A stretch of 64,000 bases of DNA from Fibrobacter succinogenes (GCA_902791475.1 CADAWC010000017.1:27907-91906), one strand, 5' to 3'; counted from the stretch's first letter, positions 52,739 through 61,296 are shown. Notes: generated by a model from the sequence alone, not told the origin. Numbers and translations are program-made.

Positions 52739-52924
52739 ATATCCGTTTTGTCATTACCGTCGAAATACACCCAAACGCACTATACAGGGTATAGCACGCC
52801 AAAGCATATCTGCGTGAGCGTCTGTCTCATTCTCTCTGGTACGAAACTGTCGAGATTTCGAAACGAGAACGAGAGCAAAAGCTCATAAAAATGTCTTGAT
52901 GAAATATACTTTTTTTGACAAGAA

Positions 52925-52953
52925 ACGGAGATGCCCGCCTACGCGGGCATGAC
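52925..52953. repeat. Class I intergenic palindrome
   Basis: ACGGAGATGCCCGCC...GCGGGCATGAC, matching 8968-8992 and 11431-11459. Confidence 0.7.
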
Positions 52954-52988
52954 AAAAGGGCGATTGGGTGGGGGTAAACAGGGTGATG

Positions 52989-53016
52989 CGGGGTTTTAGG
53001 GGCGAGCCCCTAGGCG
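52989..53016. repeat. GGGGTTTTAGGGGC palindrome; direct repeat with 54314-54330
   Basis: The 17-bp word CGGGGTTTTAGGGGCGA occurs at 52989-53005 and again at 54314-54330, flanking the ORF6N gene. A related inverted copy lies at 63351-63377. Confidence 0.65.
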
Positions 53017-53041
53017 AGGGGGTGTGCGAAAGCCCCGACAA

Positions 53042-53079
53042 GATCCTTCGACTCCACTACGTTCCGCTCAGGATGACAC
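53042..53079. repeat. Intergenic repeat, ATCCTTCGACTCC...CGCTCAGGATGAC type
   Basis: Nearly the same as 30601-30637; core differs by a few bases. Confidence 0.65.
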
Positions 53080-53202
53080 TCTGGCCGGGGCTGGAGCCAG
53101 GGGGAGCCTTCCCCCTCTCTTTGTAAAAAGCGCAGGTAAATAAAATTTTTCGGCACATTTTGGGGTGTATCTCCGTCTATATAGGTAGGAGGTTTTATAG
53201 CC

Positions 53203-54324
53203 ATGAAAAAGAAAAGTGATATCGTCGCCAACGTACCCGAATTCCCACTAATTGACGAAAAACTGTTAAAAACGCGGATTTACACGATCCGCGGGGTCAA
53301 AGTGATGCTCGACTCCGACTTGGCGGAGATTTACGGGTATTCGACCAAGGCTTTCAATCAGCAGGTCAAAAACAACATCGAGAAATTCGCCGAGGATTTC
53401 CGGTTCCAGCTGAATAAAGACGAATTGGCTGAAGTATCAAGGTCAAAAAATTTGACCTTGGAGCAGGCGAAAAGCCTCAAAATGAGCGAATTTGGGCAGA
53501 TTGATGTTTTGCGGTCAAAAAATTTGACCGCAAACTTGAGTTCGAAAAGCAGAAGTTTTCCTTACGCATTTACCGAACAGGGCATTTATATGCTTATGAC
53601 TGTGCTTAAAGGTGAACAGGCTACAGCACAAAGCATTGCCCTTATCCGTCTTTTCAAGCAGATGAAGGACTATCTCGTCATCGAGAACCAACAGTTGCTC
53701 GGCAATTCAGGCATTGCAGAATTTGCTGTGCAGACGATTCAAAACACTCGCGACATCGCAACGATTTCTGCCGGTGTGCGCGAACTCTCCGGAGAAGTCC
53801 ACAATATAGATGAACGCCTTGAAAAAGTCGGTTTGGACATTCAGAAGGTCATGGAGAACTTCATCGACCCAACAACTTACAAACACTTTCTAATTCTTGA
53901 TGGACAAAAATTGGAATCTGATGTCGCATTCACCAAAATATACGGGATGGCGAAAAATTCCATCATAATCATAGACAACTACGTGGGCGTAAAGACGCTG
54001 GACTTGCTAAGGGGTATCGCCCCAAATGTCCAGGTGGCGATTTACAGCGAGCCTTGGGGCAATGAGGGAATAACGCCTGCGATAAAGGCAGACTTCGAAA
54101 AAGCTAGACCCGATGTATCCTTGAAAATCGACCGCCCGAACCGCAAATTCCACGACCGCTATGTATTCTTGGATTACGGCACCCGCAGCGAGAAACTATT
54201 CCATTGCGGAGCATCTTCAAAAGACGGAGGCAAGAAGATTACAACCATCATGCAAATCGAATGCCCAGAGATGTACCACCCGATAGTAGATAAACTGAAG
54301 AAACCGTCAGCGACGGGGTTTTAG
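53203..54324 (+). CDS. ORF6N-domain protein with PLD-like C-terminus
   Basis: The N-terminal ORF6N domain (found in phage and mobile DNA proteins) reads RIYTIRGVKVMLDSDLAEIY, FNQQVKNNIEKFAEDFRFQL, and SFPYAFTEQGIYMLMTVLKG. The middle part is coiled. The C-terminal part (about residues 225-365) resembles a phospholipase D-like fold with KFHDRYVFLD and HCGASSKDGGKK. The ORF6N core carries two SKNLT words encoded by palindromes GGTCAAAAAATTTGACC (53442-53458 and 53512-53528). 373 aa. The gene ends inside a repeated 17-bp word also found upstream of it. Confidence 0.88.
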   Translation: MKKKSDIVANVPEFPLIDEKLLKTRIYTIRGVKVMLDSDLAEIYGYSTKAFNQQVKNNIEKFAEDFRFQLNKDELAEVSRSKNLTLEQAKSLKMSEFGQIDVLRSKNLTANLSSKSRSFPYAFTEQGIYMLMTVLKGEQATAQSIALIRLFKQMKDYLVIENQQLLGNSGIAEFAVQTIQNTRDIATISAGVRELSGEVHNIDERLEKVGLDIQKVMENFIDPTTYKHFLILDGQKLESDVAFTKIYGMAKNSIIIIDNYVGVKTLDLLRGIAPNVQVAIYSEPWGNEGITPAIKADFEKARPDVSLKIDRPNRKFHDRYVFLDYGTRSEKLFHCGASSKDGGKKITTIMQIECPEMYHPIVDKLKKPSATGF

Positions 54325-54331
54325 GGGCGAC

Positions 54332-55660
54332 CTAGCAGCTTACCGACAGAGATTGCACGGCCAGCGCAGGCACCTTGGTGCTGGAAAAGTCGTCGTAGTA
54401 GGCGTTTCCGCAGGCCACCACTTCTTGGATGATGTCGAAATAGTTCCCGCTCAGGGTCACGCTATCTACGGGGTGGACAATCTGGCCGTTTTCGCACCAG
54501 AAACCGTGGGCGCCAATGCTCAGTTCCCCGCTCACCGAATTGCAGCCGGAGTTGCCCTCCAGACGGGCCACCAGCAGGCACCTGGGGAACAGTTTCAGCA
54601 GTTCTTCCGTAGATTTTTCACCGCAGGGAATGTACATGTTGTAGAAGGACGTGGACATCTTGGTGCCCAAGTCGCGGACGCCGTTTCCGGTGGACTTGCA
54701 GCCCGCCTTGGCGGCGGTTTCCAGGTTGTAGAGGCCCTGGCCAAAGACGCCCCCGTCGATGACCTTCACCAGCTGGGTGGGCACCCCTTCGGAATCGTAG
54801 GGGAAATGATGGCTGAACAGGTCTCCGGAACCCACGCTCCACAGGGAGAGGCAATCCGACGCAATCTTCGAGCCTTCCTTGCCCGAAAGCCTGGAAAGGC
54901 CTTTCTGCATGGAATCCGCCAGGTAGGGCTGACTGTACATCCGCATGAACCGGCCCGAAATCCGCTCCGACAGGACCACGGGAATCTTGCCGCCCTCGAT
55001 CTTCTTTGCGCCGAACAGTTCCGTAGAGTATCCAGCCGCACGGGTGGCGATTCCGTCTATGTCGATTTCGTTCCAGTTGCGGGTGGACTTGGTGAAACTC
55101 CCCAACTTCTTGACGCCGTCACGACATGCAACCGCCCCTACCCCGACAGAAACGGAATTGGAGCGGGTCCTGTAAAAAACGCCCTTGCTGTTTGCCACGT
55201 AGTCTTCGCTGTTGGAAAGGTCCGCCCCTAAGTAAGGGATGTTCTCGATTTCCTTGGACTTTGCGAAGGTCGCCTTTTCCAAATCGATGCAGACATCCTT
55301 CATTTCAGACAAGCCGATTTTTTCCAGGGCCGGATTGTAGTCCTCGTCTGGCTGCGGCAAGGCACCCGGTCCAGGCAAGTCCACGTTGATTTCATCGGTC
55401 CACTGGGTATGGCAAAGGGCATCTTTCAGGGTCTGCTCCAGGGCGTCTGCCGTAAGGCGTTCCGTATGGGCGTAGCCCGGACGGCCATTCTTGATGACGC
55501 GGATTCCCACACCTACGGAATCGGAAATTTCCGTATTCTGGACCTGCCCCTGAAAAAGGGAAAGGCCTTCGGAATGGGACTTGGAGGCAAGCACGTCGAA
55601 CTGTTCCGCCTGGCCCTTGGCCTTGTCGCTGATGTAAGAAATGGCATCTTCGAGAGTCAT
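54332..55660 (-). CDS. pmbA: Metalloprotease-related protein PmbA/TldE
   Basis: PmbA/TldE subunit of the TldD-TldE complex, which degrades unstructured peptides and matures microcin B17. Visible family features: an N-terminal QFDVLASKSHSEGLSLFQG, SVGVGIRVIKNGRPGYAHTE, SFTKSTRNWNEIDIDGIATR, IPVVLSERISGRFM, GDLFSHHFPYDSEGVPTQ, and GVRDLGTKMSTSFYNMYIPCG. It lacks the HExxxH motif of TldD, as expected. 442 aa. tldD is not in the window. It is the last gene of the minus-strand run starting at leuA. Confidence 0.92.
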   Translation of the reverse strand: MTLEDAISYISDKAKGQAEQFDVLASKSHSEGLSLFQGQVQNTEISDSVGVGIRVIKNGRPGYAHTERLTADALEQTLKDALCHTQWTDEINVDLPGPGALPQPDEDYNPALEKIGLSEMKDVCIDLEKATFAKSKEIENIPYLGADLSNSEDYVANSKGVFYRTRSNSVSVGVGAVACRDGVKKLGSFTKSTRNWNEIDIDGIATRAAGYSTELFGAKKIEGGKIPVVLSERISGRFMRMYSQPYLADSMQKGLSRLSGKEGSKIASDCLSLWSVGSGDLFSHHFPYDSEGVPTQLVKVIDGGVFGQGLYNLETAAKAGCKSTGNGVRDLGTKMSTSFYNMYIPCGEKSTEELLKLFPRCLLVARLEGNSGCNSVSGELSIGAHGFWCENGQIVHPVDSVTLSGNYFDIIQEVVACGNAYYDDFSSTKVPALAVQSLSVSC

Positions 55661-55665
55661 ATAAA

Positions 55666-55899
55666 CTAGGTCCTCTGGGATTTACGTTCCAGCATTTTCC
55701 AGTAGGCGGCGGGGCTCCCGGTCACCGACTCCAAAGAAGAAGCCAGTTCTGCCGTAATGGGCGCCTCCCCCGCAATCAATTTTTCCAGAAGGTCTTCCGA
55801 AATGCCAAGCCGGCGGGCAAATTCCGCCTTGTCCATCTTGAGCCATTCCATGCCCTCGATAATCGCCTGACCCGGAGTGGGAACACCATGTCTTGCCAT
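55666..55899 (-). CDS. Small HTH protein, HigA-like
   Basis: A 77-aa helix-turn-helix protein: TPGQAIIEGMEWLKMDKAEF, ARRLGISEDLLEKLIAGEAP (the recognition helix), and ELASSLESVTGSPAAYWKML. This pattern matches HigA-type antitoxins and XRE regulators, including the closing SPAAYWKMLE. No HigB toxin lies next to it; the neighbours are pmbA (5 bp) and a glycosyltransferase (2 bp), so it may be a solitary regulator. Confidence 0.85.
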   Translation of the reverse strand: MARHGVPTPGQAIIEGMEWLKMDKAEFARRLGISEDLLEKLIAGEAPITAELASSLESVTGSPAAYWKMLERKSQRT

Positions 55900-55901
55900 A
55901 A

Positions 55902-57005
55902 CTACCCCATCACCTTATCTAGAACGTTACGCATTTTCTCTGCCATGGCGTCCCAGCTCATGGAAAGGGCCCGCTCCTTGGCGTTCTTTTCCAGCGTGGC
56001 AAGTTCTTCCTTATGGGAAAGAATGTATGCCACCTTCTGGCAGAATCCTTCCGGGTCGTCGTTTTCGTACAAAATTCCTGTCACACCGTCAATCACGGAG
56101 TCCTTGAGACCCGCCACATTGTTGGACACCGAAATGGTGCCGCACAGGTTGGCCTCGATGTTGTTGATTCCCCAGCCTTCCTTGAAAGAGGGATTGATGA
56201 ACAGGCTGGAACGGCTAAGCAAATCACGCTTTTCGTCTTCGGAGACCCGGCCCAGGAATTTTACAGCGTCGGCAACACCCAAGTCTTTCACCAACTTTTC
56301 CAGCTCCCCGCGATAATCTCCGCCGCCAGCCACTTCCAGCACAATGCCCGGAACCAACTGCTTCAGGCGGGGCATGGCGTTGATGATAAACTGGGCATTC
56401 TTGTACTTCATGAGACGTCCCACGTAAGAAATCACGGGCGGGTCGGCCTTGGGTTGCGTGGGCTTGAAATATTCCGTGTCTATACCCGGTTCCACTACGG
56501 CAATGTCCCTGGCCCTAATTCCCATGTCGCGAATCTCGTCGGCTGTGCTATCCGAAATGGCAAGGAAAGGTTCGTTCTTGTAGAAAAGGGCTACGGAACG
56601 TTCCATCAGGTAAACGTAAAGGGCTATGGGGAAAAAGGCCTCGCGGAAAATGGACTTGCGGAAAAAGTGCATGACCATGTGGAGACGTTTTGTCTTGGTG
56701 CAGAGCGGCGTGAAAAAGGGAATCTTGTTCAGATCCTCTACAATCAGGTCATATTCCTTCTGGTGCTTGCGGGCGTAAAAGAATGCGGAATAGTTGAACA
56801 GGAACTTGCTGCCGATTCGAACGGTACGCATGCCGTCTACCACTTCTTCGTCGGGGAGCCCCGGCACCTTGTGGGCCAGCACCGTTATGTCGTAGCCGTT
56901 GCCGTTAATGCGCTTGAAAAGTTCGTGGAAGTAAAGTTCCGCACCGCCCGCTTCCGGGTTCTTGATGTCGCGCCAGTTGATTAGTAAAACTTTCTTGTTC
57001 GCCAC
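55902..57005 (-). CDS. Glycosyltransferase family 4 protein
   Basis: GT-B fold retaining glycosyltransferase. N-terminal NWRDIKNPEAGGAELYFHEL, then VEPGIDTEYFKP, ISYVGRLMKYKNAQFIINAM, VKFLGRVSEDEKRDLLSRS, and the donor-site SLFINPSFKEGWGINNIEANLCGTISVS (ExxxxxxxE region with EGWGINNIE). 367 aa. Starts with GTG at 57005 after an AGG-type ribosome-binding site. Sugar and acceptor unknown; probably lipid-linked surface glycan. In the minus-strand run between the aminotransferase and the HTH gene. Confidence 0.92.
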   Translation of the reverse strand: MANKKVLLINWRDIKNPEAGGAELYFHELFKRINGNGYDITVLAHKVPGLPDEEVVDGMRTVRIGSKFLFNYSAFFYARKHQKEYDLIVEDLNKIPFFTPLCTKTKRLHMVMHFFRKSIFREAFFPIALYVYLMERSVALFYKNEPFLAISDSTADEIRDMGIRARDIAVVEPGIDTEYFKPTQPKADPPVISYVGRLMKYKNAQFIINAMPRLKQLVPGIVLEVAGGGDYRGELEKLVKDLGVADAVKFLGRVSEDEKRDLLSRSSLFINPSFKEGWGINNIEANLCGTISVSNNVAGLKDSVIDGVTGILYENDDPEGFCQKVAYILSHKEELATLEKNAKERALSMSWDAMAEKMRNVLDKVMG

Positions 57006-57053
57006 GATATACCTAAATCTCTCTTTCGGGACAATATAAAAAATCGGCCTATT

Positions 57054-58358
57054 CTAGGAACAAATCCGCTTGAGTCCTTCTGCAAAAACAGCCGGTTCCT
57101 GCAGCAGGCTTATCACAATCCAGCCGTCTTCGTCAAAATCGAAGAAGAATCCCGGCTGCACCAACACGTGCTTTCCCTTGAGCAGGCGAAGCGTCTGTTC
57201 TTCGTCGTCGCCACCCAGGCGGATAACCGCATACCAGCCGCCAAGAATTTCAGGACAGTATTTGGAGGGGAGCTTTTCCCGCAGGGCCGCAAGATTTTGC
57301 CGCAGGCGTTCGCTGATTTGAGCCCCGTAGGCGGCAGACTGTTTCAGCATGGGGGCCGCCAGAGCCTGTGCGGTCGCAGAAACACTCAGGTAGGCATCCG
57401 CCACGTATTCCAGAGTCTCATGGATAGATTCCCTTATGGCTTCGGGAGCATAGACCGCCATCCAGCCGAGTTTAACCTGGGGACTTCCGCAAATCTTGCT
57501 GAGGCCGTTAAGCCAGACGATGGGACACTTGGGACCACAACCATCGTCACCCTGGAGCATCGCAGATGCGATAGGGGCCATGGATTCTGGCCTGGATCCT
57601 TCGTCGCAATGCTCCTCAGGATGACAAGAAACATACTCCCATGACCGCCGCACATCCTCAGAAAATCTATAGTCCCCGAAAACTTCGTCCACCACCAGGA
57701 CCAGGTTCCGCTCTTCGCAAAAGCGGACCACCTCTTTCCATTCGGACAAACTGACGGAATGCCCCGTGGGGTTGTGGGGGCAGACCAGCAATAGGATTTT
57801 TGCGTTTGACGGAGCGCTCAAAAGGCTGTCGGTATCCAGCACAAAACGGAAGCAATCCCTCTTGTCACCCTGGAGGGACTTTGTCCCGATAGGGTCTATG
57901 GATTTCCTCTTCTCCCGTTTCAACTTCAAGAAATACGGATAGCACTCCAGGTTTTCCAGCTCCGCCAGTGTGTCCAGCAAGGGGTAGCCCGGGACCGGCG
58001 TCAGTATAGCGTCGCCGGGATTGCAGAAGGCCTTGAACAGTATGGAGTAGGCTTCGCTGGTGCTTGCCGTCAAAAGGATCTGCTCAGGCGTAAAATTCCC
58101 GCCACGGCTACGGTAGTACTCCGACACCGCCTCTCGGGCCTTGAGCGTTCCCGCCGGATTCACGTCCCACAGGTTGAACTCCTGCTTCACGGCATCTACC
58201 GCAGGCGTCACGTCAAAAGGGAGCCCCACACGCAAGGGGCTGCTCACCGTCATGTCGATAAAGGCTAATCCGCCTGCGGCGGCATCTTTCTGAACTTCGG
58301 ACTTCGCACGCTCCAGTTCGGCAAAGAAGGGCGTGGGGGTCAGGTCCTTCTGTTTCAT
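57054..58358 (-). CDS. Class I/II aminotransferase with two in-frame repeat inserts
   Basis: Fold type I PLP enzyme: LLTASTSEAYSILFKAFCNPGD, PGYPLLDTLAELE, LLLVCPHNPTGHSVS, VVDEVFGDYRF, the PLP Lys in LNGLSKICGSPQVKLGWMAV, and a C-terminal Arg region LGGWYAVIRLGGDDEEQ. Two stretches break the normal alignment: about 14 residues (KSIDPIGTKSLQGDKRD, encoded by 57864-57904) and about 30 residues (CHPEEHCDEGSRPESMAPIA and following, encoded by 57546-57627). Both match the intergenic repeat family. The frame stays open. The ATG at 58358 overlaps the upstream gene stop (ATGA). Confidence 0.9.
   Translation of the reverse strand: MKQKDLTPTPFFAELERAKSEVQKDAAAGGLAFIDMTVSSPLRVGLPFDVTPAVDAVKQEFNLWDVNPAGTLKAREAVSEYYRSRGGNFTPEQILLTASTSEAYSILFKAFCNPGDAILTPVPGYPLLDTLAELENLECYPYFLKLKREKRKSIDPIGTKSLQGDKRDCFRFVLDTDSLLSAPSNAKILLLVCPHNPTGHSVSLSEWKEVVRFCEERNLVLVVDEVFGDYRFSEDVRRSWEYVSCHPEEHCDEGSRPESMAPIASAMLQGDDGCGPKCPIVWLNGLSKICGSPQVKLGWMAVYAPEAIRESIHETLEYVADAYLSVSATAQALAAPMLKQSAAYGAQISERLRQNLAALREKLPSKYCPEILGGWYAVIRLGGDDEEQTLRLLKGKHVLVQPGFFFDFDEDGWIVISLLQEPAVFAEGLKRICS
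57546..57627. repeat. Composite palindromic repeat inside the aminotransferase gene
   Basis: The left half starts GTCACCCTGGAG and holds CGATAGGGGCCATGGATTC, as in the intergenic copy at 63279-63319. The right half is CTGGATCCTTCG...CCTCAGGATGAC, as at 14672-14706 and 30601-30637. The halves are roughly inverted, making one long stem-loop. Confidence 0.8.
57864..57904. repeat. GTCACCCTGGAG repeat inside the aminotransferase gene
   Basis: GTCACCCTGGAGGGACTTTG, then TCCCGATAGGGTCTATGGATT. Shares GTCACCCTGGAG, CGATAGGG and the ATGGATT end with 57546-57590 and 63279-63319. Confidence 0.8.
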
Positions 58359-58702
58359 TTTTGACGGCTCTTGATAAGGCCCGCCACAAAGACGGCGATG
58401 ATGATACCTGCTGGCAGGCACACGGCGATGGTCAAGAGCATCAGCTTCTGGAAAGGCGACAGGCCCTTGATCTTTTTGCGGAAGCCGTTCAACTTGGCAC
58501 GGACGCCTTCGCTGCGGATACCCTTTTCGGAAAGCTTTTTCATGCCCTCGTCCTTGAGCTTTTCGGTGGAACGGACCACGGACTGGACCCGCTCCGATTT
58601 CCAGAGCTTGTTCACCGATTCCTTGGAATCGTCCACGAACTTTTCAAGGCGTTCCCGCTTGATCTTGAAGGGTCGAGCCACGTCGGACAGAGCTTTCCAC
58701 AT
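58355..58702 (-). CDS. Small membrane protein, hypothetical
   Basis: A 115-aa protein with a charged helical N-terminus (Lys/Glu-rich, about residues 10-78: RLEKFVDDSKESVNKLWKSE), and one strong membrane helix near the C-terminus (LMLLTIAVCLPAGIIIAVFV) followed by LIKSRQK. No family recognised. The stop codon overlaps the aminotransferase ATG by one dinucleotide (ATGA), and leuA ends 6 bp upstream of its start, so it is part of the leuA operon. Confidence 0.75.
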   Translation of the reverse strand: MWKALSDVARPFKIKRERLEKFVDDSKESVNKLWKSERVQSVVRSTEKLKDEGMKKLSEKGIRSEGVRAKLNGFRKKIKGLSPFQKLMLLTIAVCLPAGIIIAVFVAGLIKSRQK

Positions 58703-58708
58703 AACAGC

Positions 58709-60280
58709 CTACTTGTACAAAAGGTTCACGCCGCTGAACAGGGCCCGCATGTTGGCCTTCAGGGTATCGCTGGAGACGCCACGGCCCTCTTCTTCCTTGC
58801 CGTTAGCGCGCAAGAGAATCCGGCTCAGGCCGCGACCCGCCCACAGCTTGTCCTTCTCGGGAACCACCACCTGGCGGTACTTCACCAGTTCCACCGGCAT
58901 GTTGATTTCACGCATCAAGATAAGCCCGGCCTCGATAGGGCCTTCGGCGGTCACGGACCGGCGAATGGCTTCGCCGTCCTTCTTGAAATGGAATATAAAG
59001 CGGTTCTCGTCGGGAATCACTTCCACATTGTTGAACACCAAGCGGGCGTTCACGTTCACGCGTTCTTCGCGGAACACGTCCAGCACCCGCTCGGCGCTGA
59101 GTTCCCCTTCCTTTTCGCTCAGTTCCTTGAGCACGGGCTGCAGTTCTGCCGCCTCGGCCAGGGAGAGCCTGTAGCCGAACTTGGTAATAATCTCGTAAAC
59201 CGCAGTGCGGCCGCTCTGGCTGGTAAAGGAGATGGAATCGTTCTGGTGGCGACCGATAATGGAGTAGTCGATGGGGCGGTAGGCACCCTTCTTCATGTCC
59301 TTGGTCTTGGAGGCACCATCCTGGTGGATACCGCTACGGTGCACAATGGCCTCGGCACCGATCAGCGGGGCACGGCTGTAAATGCTCACGCCGGACCACT
59401 GGGAAATCAGGATAGCCGTCTCGTAGATGCGTTCCAGGTGCAGGCCCGTATTCACGCCGGAGTTGTGGAGCGCCACGGCCACCTCGTAGAAATTGGTGTT
59501 GCCGCAGCGTTCGCCCAGGCCGTTCAGAGCCACTTCCAGCTGGGTGGCGCCCACAAAGAAGCTCTCCACCGTAGCGGCCGTAGCCATGCCCAAGTCGTTG
59601 TGGCAATGGACCGAGATGGCAATGTCCTTGGGCAAGGCTTCATAAACCTGCTTAATCTGGTTCACGTACAAGAAGGGCCTATACCGCTCCACCGTATTGG
59701 GCAGGTTTATGGTGGTGGCTCCCGCCTCCACCACGGCCTTCAGCACGTCAATTACAAAATCCATGTTGTCCAGGCAGTCCCCGAAGTGTTCGGCGCTGAA
59801 CTCCACGTCGCCCTTGTCCCCTACCAGGGACTTGGCCAGCTTCACACACTTGACTGCCTTTTCCTTCACCTGTTCCGGAGTCAGGTGCAGCACATGCTCC
59901 ATAGAGAGCTTGCTGGTAGCGAGGAACGTATGGATACGGGGGTGGGGGGCAAACTGCACCGCCTCCCAGCAGCGCTGGATATCGCTTTCCACGCAGCGGG
60001 CAAGACCAGAGACCACCACCTTCTGGGCAACCTCGTCCCCTTCTTCCGCCATCTTGGCAGTGAGCTGGGCCAGTTCCTTGCAGGACTCAAAATCCATCTC
60101 GCTAGAGGCGGGGAACCCCACCTCGGCGCCCTGCACGCCCAGTTTCAGGAGCTGCAGGTACACGTCCTTTTTCTGGGCGTTGTTCCAGGGCTTGGGCAGC
60201 GCCTGGTTCCCGTCACGCAGCGTGACATCATAAAAGAACGGTTGTCTCTTTGCCATTTCGGCAGCATTCATTTCACTCAT
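58709..60280 (-). CDS. leuA: 2-isopropylmalate synthase
   Basis: DRE-TIM metallolyase that condenses acetyl-CoA with 2-oxoisovalerate, the first committed step to leucine. Motifs: FFYDVTLRDGNQAL (LRDGxQ), GVQGAEVGFPASSEMDF, the metal-binding HCHNDLGMATAAT (HxH), NGLGERCGNTNF, and RSGIHQDG. The C-terminal part (about residues 400-523) fits the regulatory domain where leucine feedback acts. 523 aa. The ATG at 60280 has GAGGAG six bases upstream; in-frame upstream starts lack one. leuB lies 9 kb away, on the other strand. First gene of a minus-strand run down to pmbA. Confidence 0.88.
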   Translation of the reverse strand: MSEMNAAEMAKRQPFFYDVTLRDGNQALPKPWNNAQKKDVYLQLLKLGVQGAEVGFPASSEMDFESCKELAQLTAKMAEEGDEVAQKVVVSGLARCVESDIQRCWEAVQFAPHPRIHTFLATSKLSMEHVLHLTPEQVKEKAVKCVKLAKSLVGDKGDVEFSAEHFGDCLDNMDFVIDVLKAVVEAGATTINLPNTVERYRPFLYVNQIKQVYEALPKDIAISVHCHNDLGMATAATVESFFVGATQLEVALNGLGERCGNTNFYEVAVALHNSGVNTGLHLERIYETAILISQWSGVSIYSRAPLIGAEAIVHRSGIHQDGASKTKDMKKGAYRPIDYSIIGRHQNDSISFTSQSGRTAVYEIITKFGYRLSLAEAAELQPVLKELSEKEGELSAERVLDVFREERVNVNARLVFNNVEVIPDENRFIFHFKKDGEAIRRSVTAEGPIEAGLILMREINMPVELVKYRQVVVPEKDKLWAGRGLSRILLRANGKEEEGRGVSSDTLKANMRALFSGVNLLYK

Positions 60281-60329
60281 CTTATCTCCTCGCCCACGCA
60301 ACATGGCCGCAAGATTCATTTTTCGGTTT

Positions 60330-60337
60330 CAAAGATA
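60330..60337 (-). promoter_or_regulatory. TAnnTTTG promoter-like box for leuA
   Basis: TATCTTTG on the minus strand, 50 bp before the leuA ATG; the sequence TTTCTATCTTTG is the same as before leuB. Confidence 0.5.
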
Positions 60338-60344
60338 GAAATTG

Positions 60345-60382
60345 ACCCAAAAAAGGAAAACCCGCTGCCATATTGGAGCGGG
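60345..60382 (-). terminator. Terminator of the FISUC-domain lipoprotein gene
   Basis: On the minus strand CCCGCT...AGCGGG stem around CCAATATGGC, then TTTTCCTTTTTT. It lies between the lipoprotein gene and the leuA promoter-like box. Confidence 0.7.
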
Positions 60383-60534
60383 CTCATTTAGGTTAATTCT
60401 GTTCAAAATCCTTGAAAACGGCCTAAAACCTCGCTCCACAAGCAAGTCGCAATAGAAGTAGCAGGTTCAAGGTCTTTTTCATATTGGGTAATATACAAAA
60501 AAACAGGCGGTTGGGCAAGAGATGCCCCCAAAAC

Positions 60535-61296
60535 TTATTTCACGCAACGCACAGACACGGCGTCATTTTTCATATAGCTGCCGCCACCCGAAAAATGGAA
60601 CCTGGCATCCAGGGAATACAGCATGGCATTTCCCCCGTCGCCACTGAACTCCGTATGGTCCTCGTCCGCCGCCCAGAAGATGGTTTCTTCGCCCAAGCCA
60701 TCGAATTTCGACAACCAGCGTTTCCCAGCGGGCAGCGCCCCGAACCCAGTGGTATCGGTGGCAGGGTAATCCCGTTCCGTCCAACCGGTCTTGCTCCTAA
60801 GCGACGGCGACACATAATGGTATTCCGCCTCCACCAAGGAATCCAGTAAATTCCATTCATCGTAGTTGGGAATATGGAATCCTTCCGGGCAAGCTCCCTG
60901 AGTAGGACCCTTCAAATCAGCAAACTTTTTCTGGAAAGACTTATCCAGCCCCATGGCAGCCGTCCAGCTATAGAGGCGACCGTACTTCTCGCAGTTTTCT
61001 TGTTTGTTGTCGTAACACCAGGTCTTGTCCATATTGCAGTCGTAATACTTCAAGTTTTCGGCAAGCCAAGTCATGTCGCCAATCTTTGTCACCTTGTAGA
61101 CGGTACCGTCGCGGGAATCGCAAATGGTCCCTTCCGCAAGGCTTTCAGGGCAAGCCTTTGGCTCTACGGTGCAGGAACCACTTCCCGAGCCATTTCCGTT
61201 CTCGTTTCCTTCCGAAGCAGAAGTCCCCGAGTCGCTATCGCAGGCCACCAGAATACAACTGATTGCCGTCACCAACAAATACATCAACTTTTTCAT
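60535..61296 (-). CDS. Lipoprotein with Fibrobacter succinogenes major paralogous domain
   Basis: A signal peptide with lipobox LVAC (Cys about residue 19) is followed by a short acidic/Gly-rich linker and a domain matching the Fibrobacter succinogenes major paralogous family (TIGR02145, related to the FGE-sulfatase fold). Visible parts: CDSRDGTVYKVTKIGDMTWL, AENLKYYDCNMDK, YGRLYSWTAAMG, CPEGFHIPNYDEWNLL, and the closing VSVRCVK. About 253 aa. Such lipoproteins are very abundant in Fibrobacter and of unknown function. AAAGGAG precedes the ATG at 61296. Confidence 0.92.
   Translation of the reverse strand: MKKLMYLLVTAISCILVACDSDSGTSASEGNENGNGSGSGSCTVEPKACPESLAEGTICDSRDGTVYKVTKIGDMTWLAENLKYYDCNMDKTWCYDNKQENCEKYGRLYSWTAAMGLDKSFQKKFADLKGPTQGACPEGFHIPNYDEWNLLDSLVEAEYHYVSPSLRSKTGWTERDYPATDTTGFGALPAGKRWLSKFDGLGEETIFWAADEDHTEFSGDGGNAMLYSLDARFHFSGGGSYMKNDAVSVRCVK

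Larger units (their letters stand above)
52533..53202. other. Intergenic region with structured RNA candidate and repeats
   Basis: No protein gene is supported in these 670 bp. It holds the RNA candidate (52585-52667, minus), a TAGATTACTTCG...CTCGCAATGAC repeat (52702-52738), a class I palindrome (52925-52953), a GGGGTTTTAGGGGC...GCCCCTAGG palindrome (52990-53016), and an ATCCTTCG...CAGGATGAC repeat (53042-53079). Open frames across it are likely shadows of repeat DNA. Confidence 0.65.

Noticed and set aside
55666..55899. HigBA toxin-antitoxin locus
   Set aside because: Only a HigA-like HTH gene is present; neighbours are pmbA and a glycosyltransferase and no small toxin gene fits.
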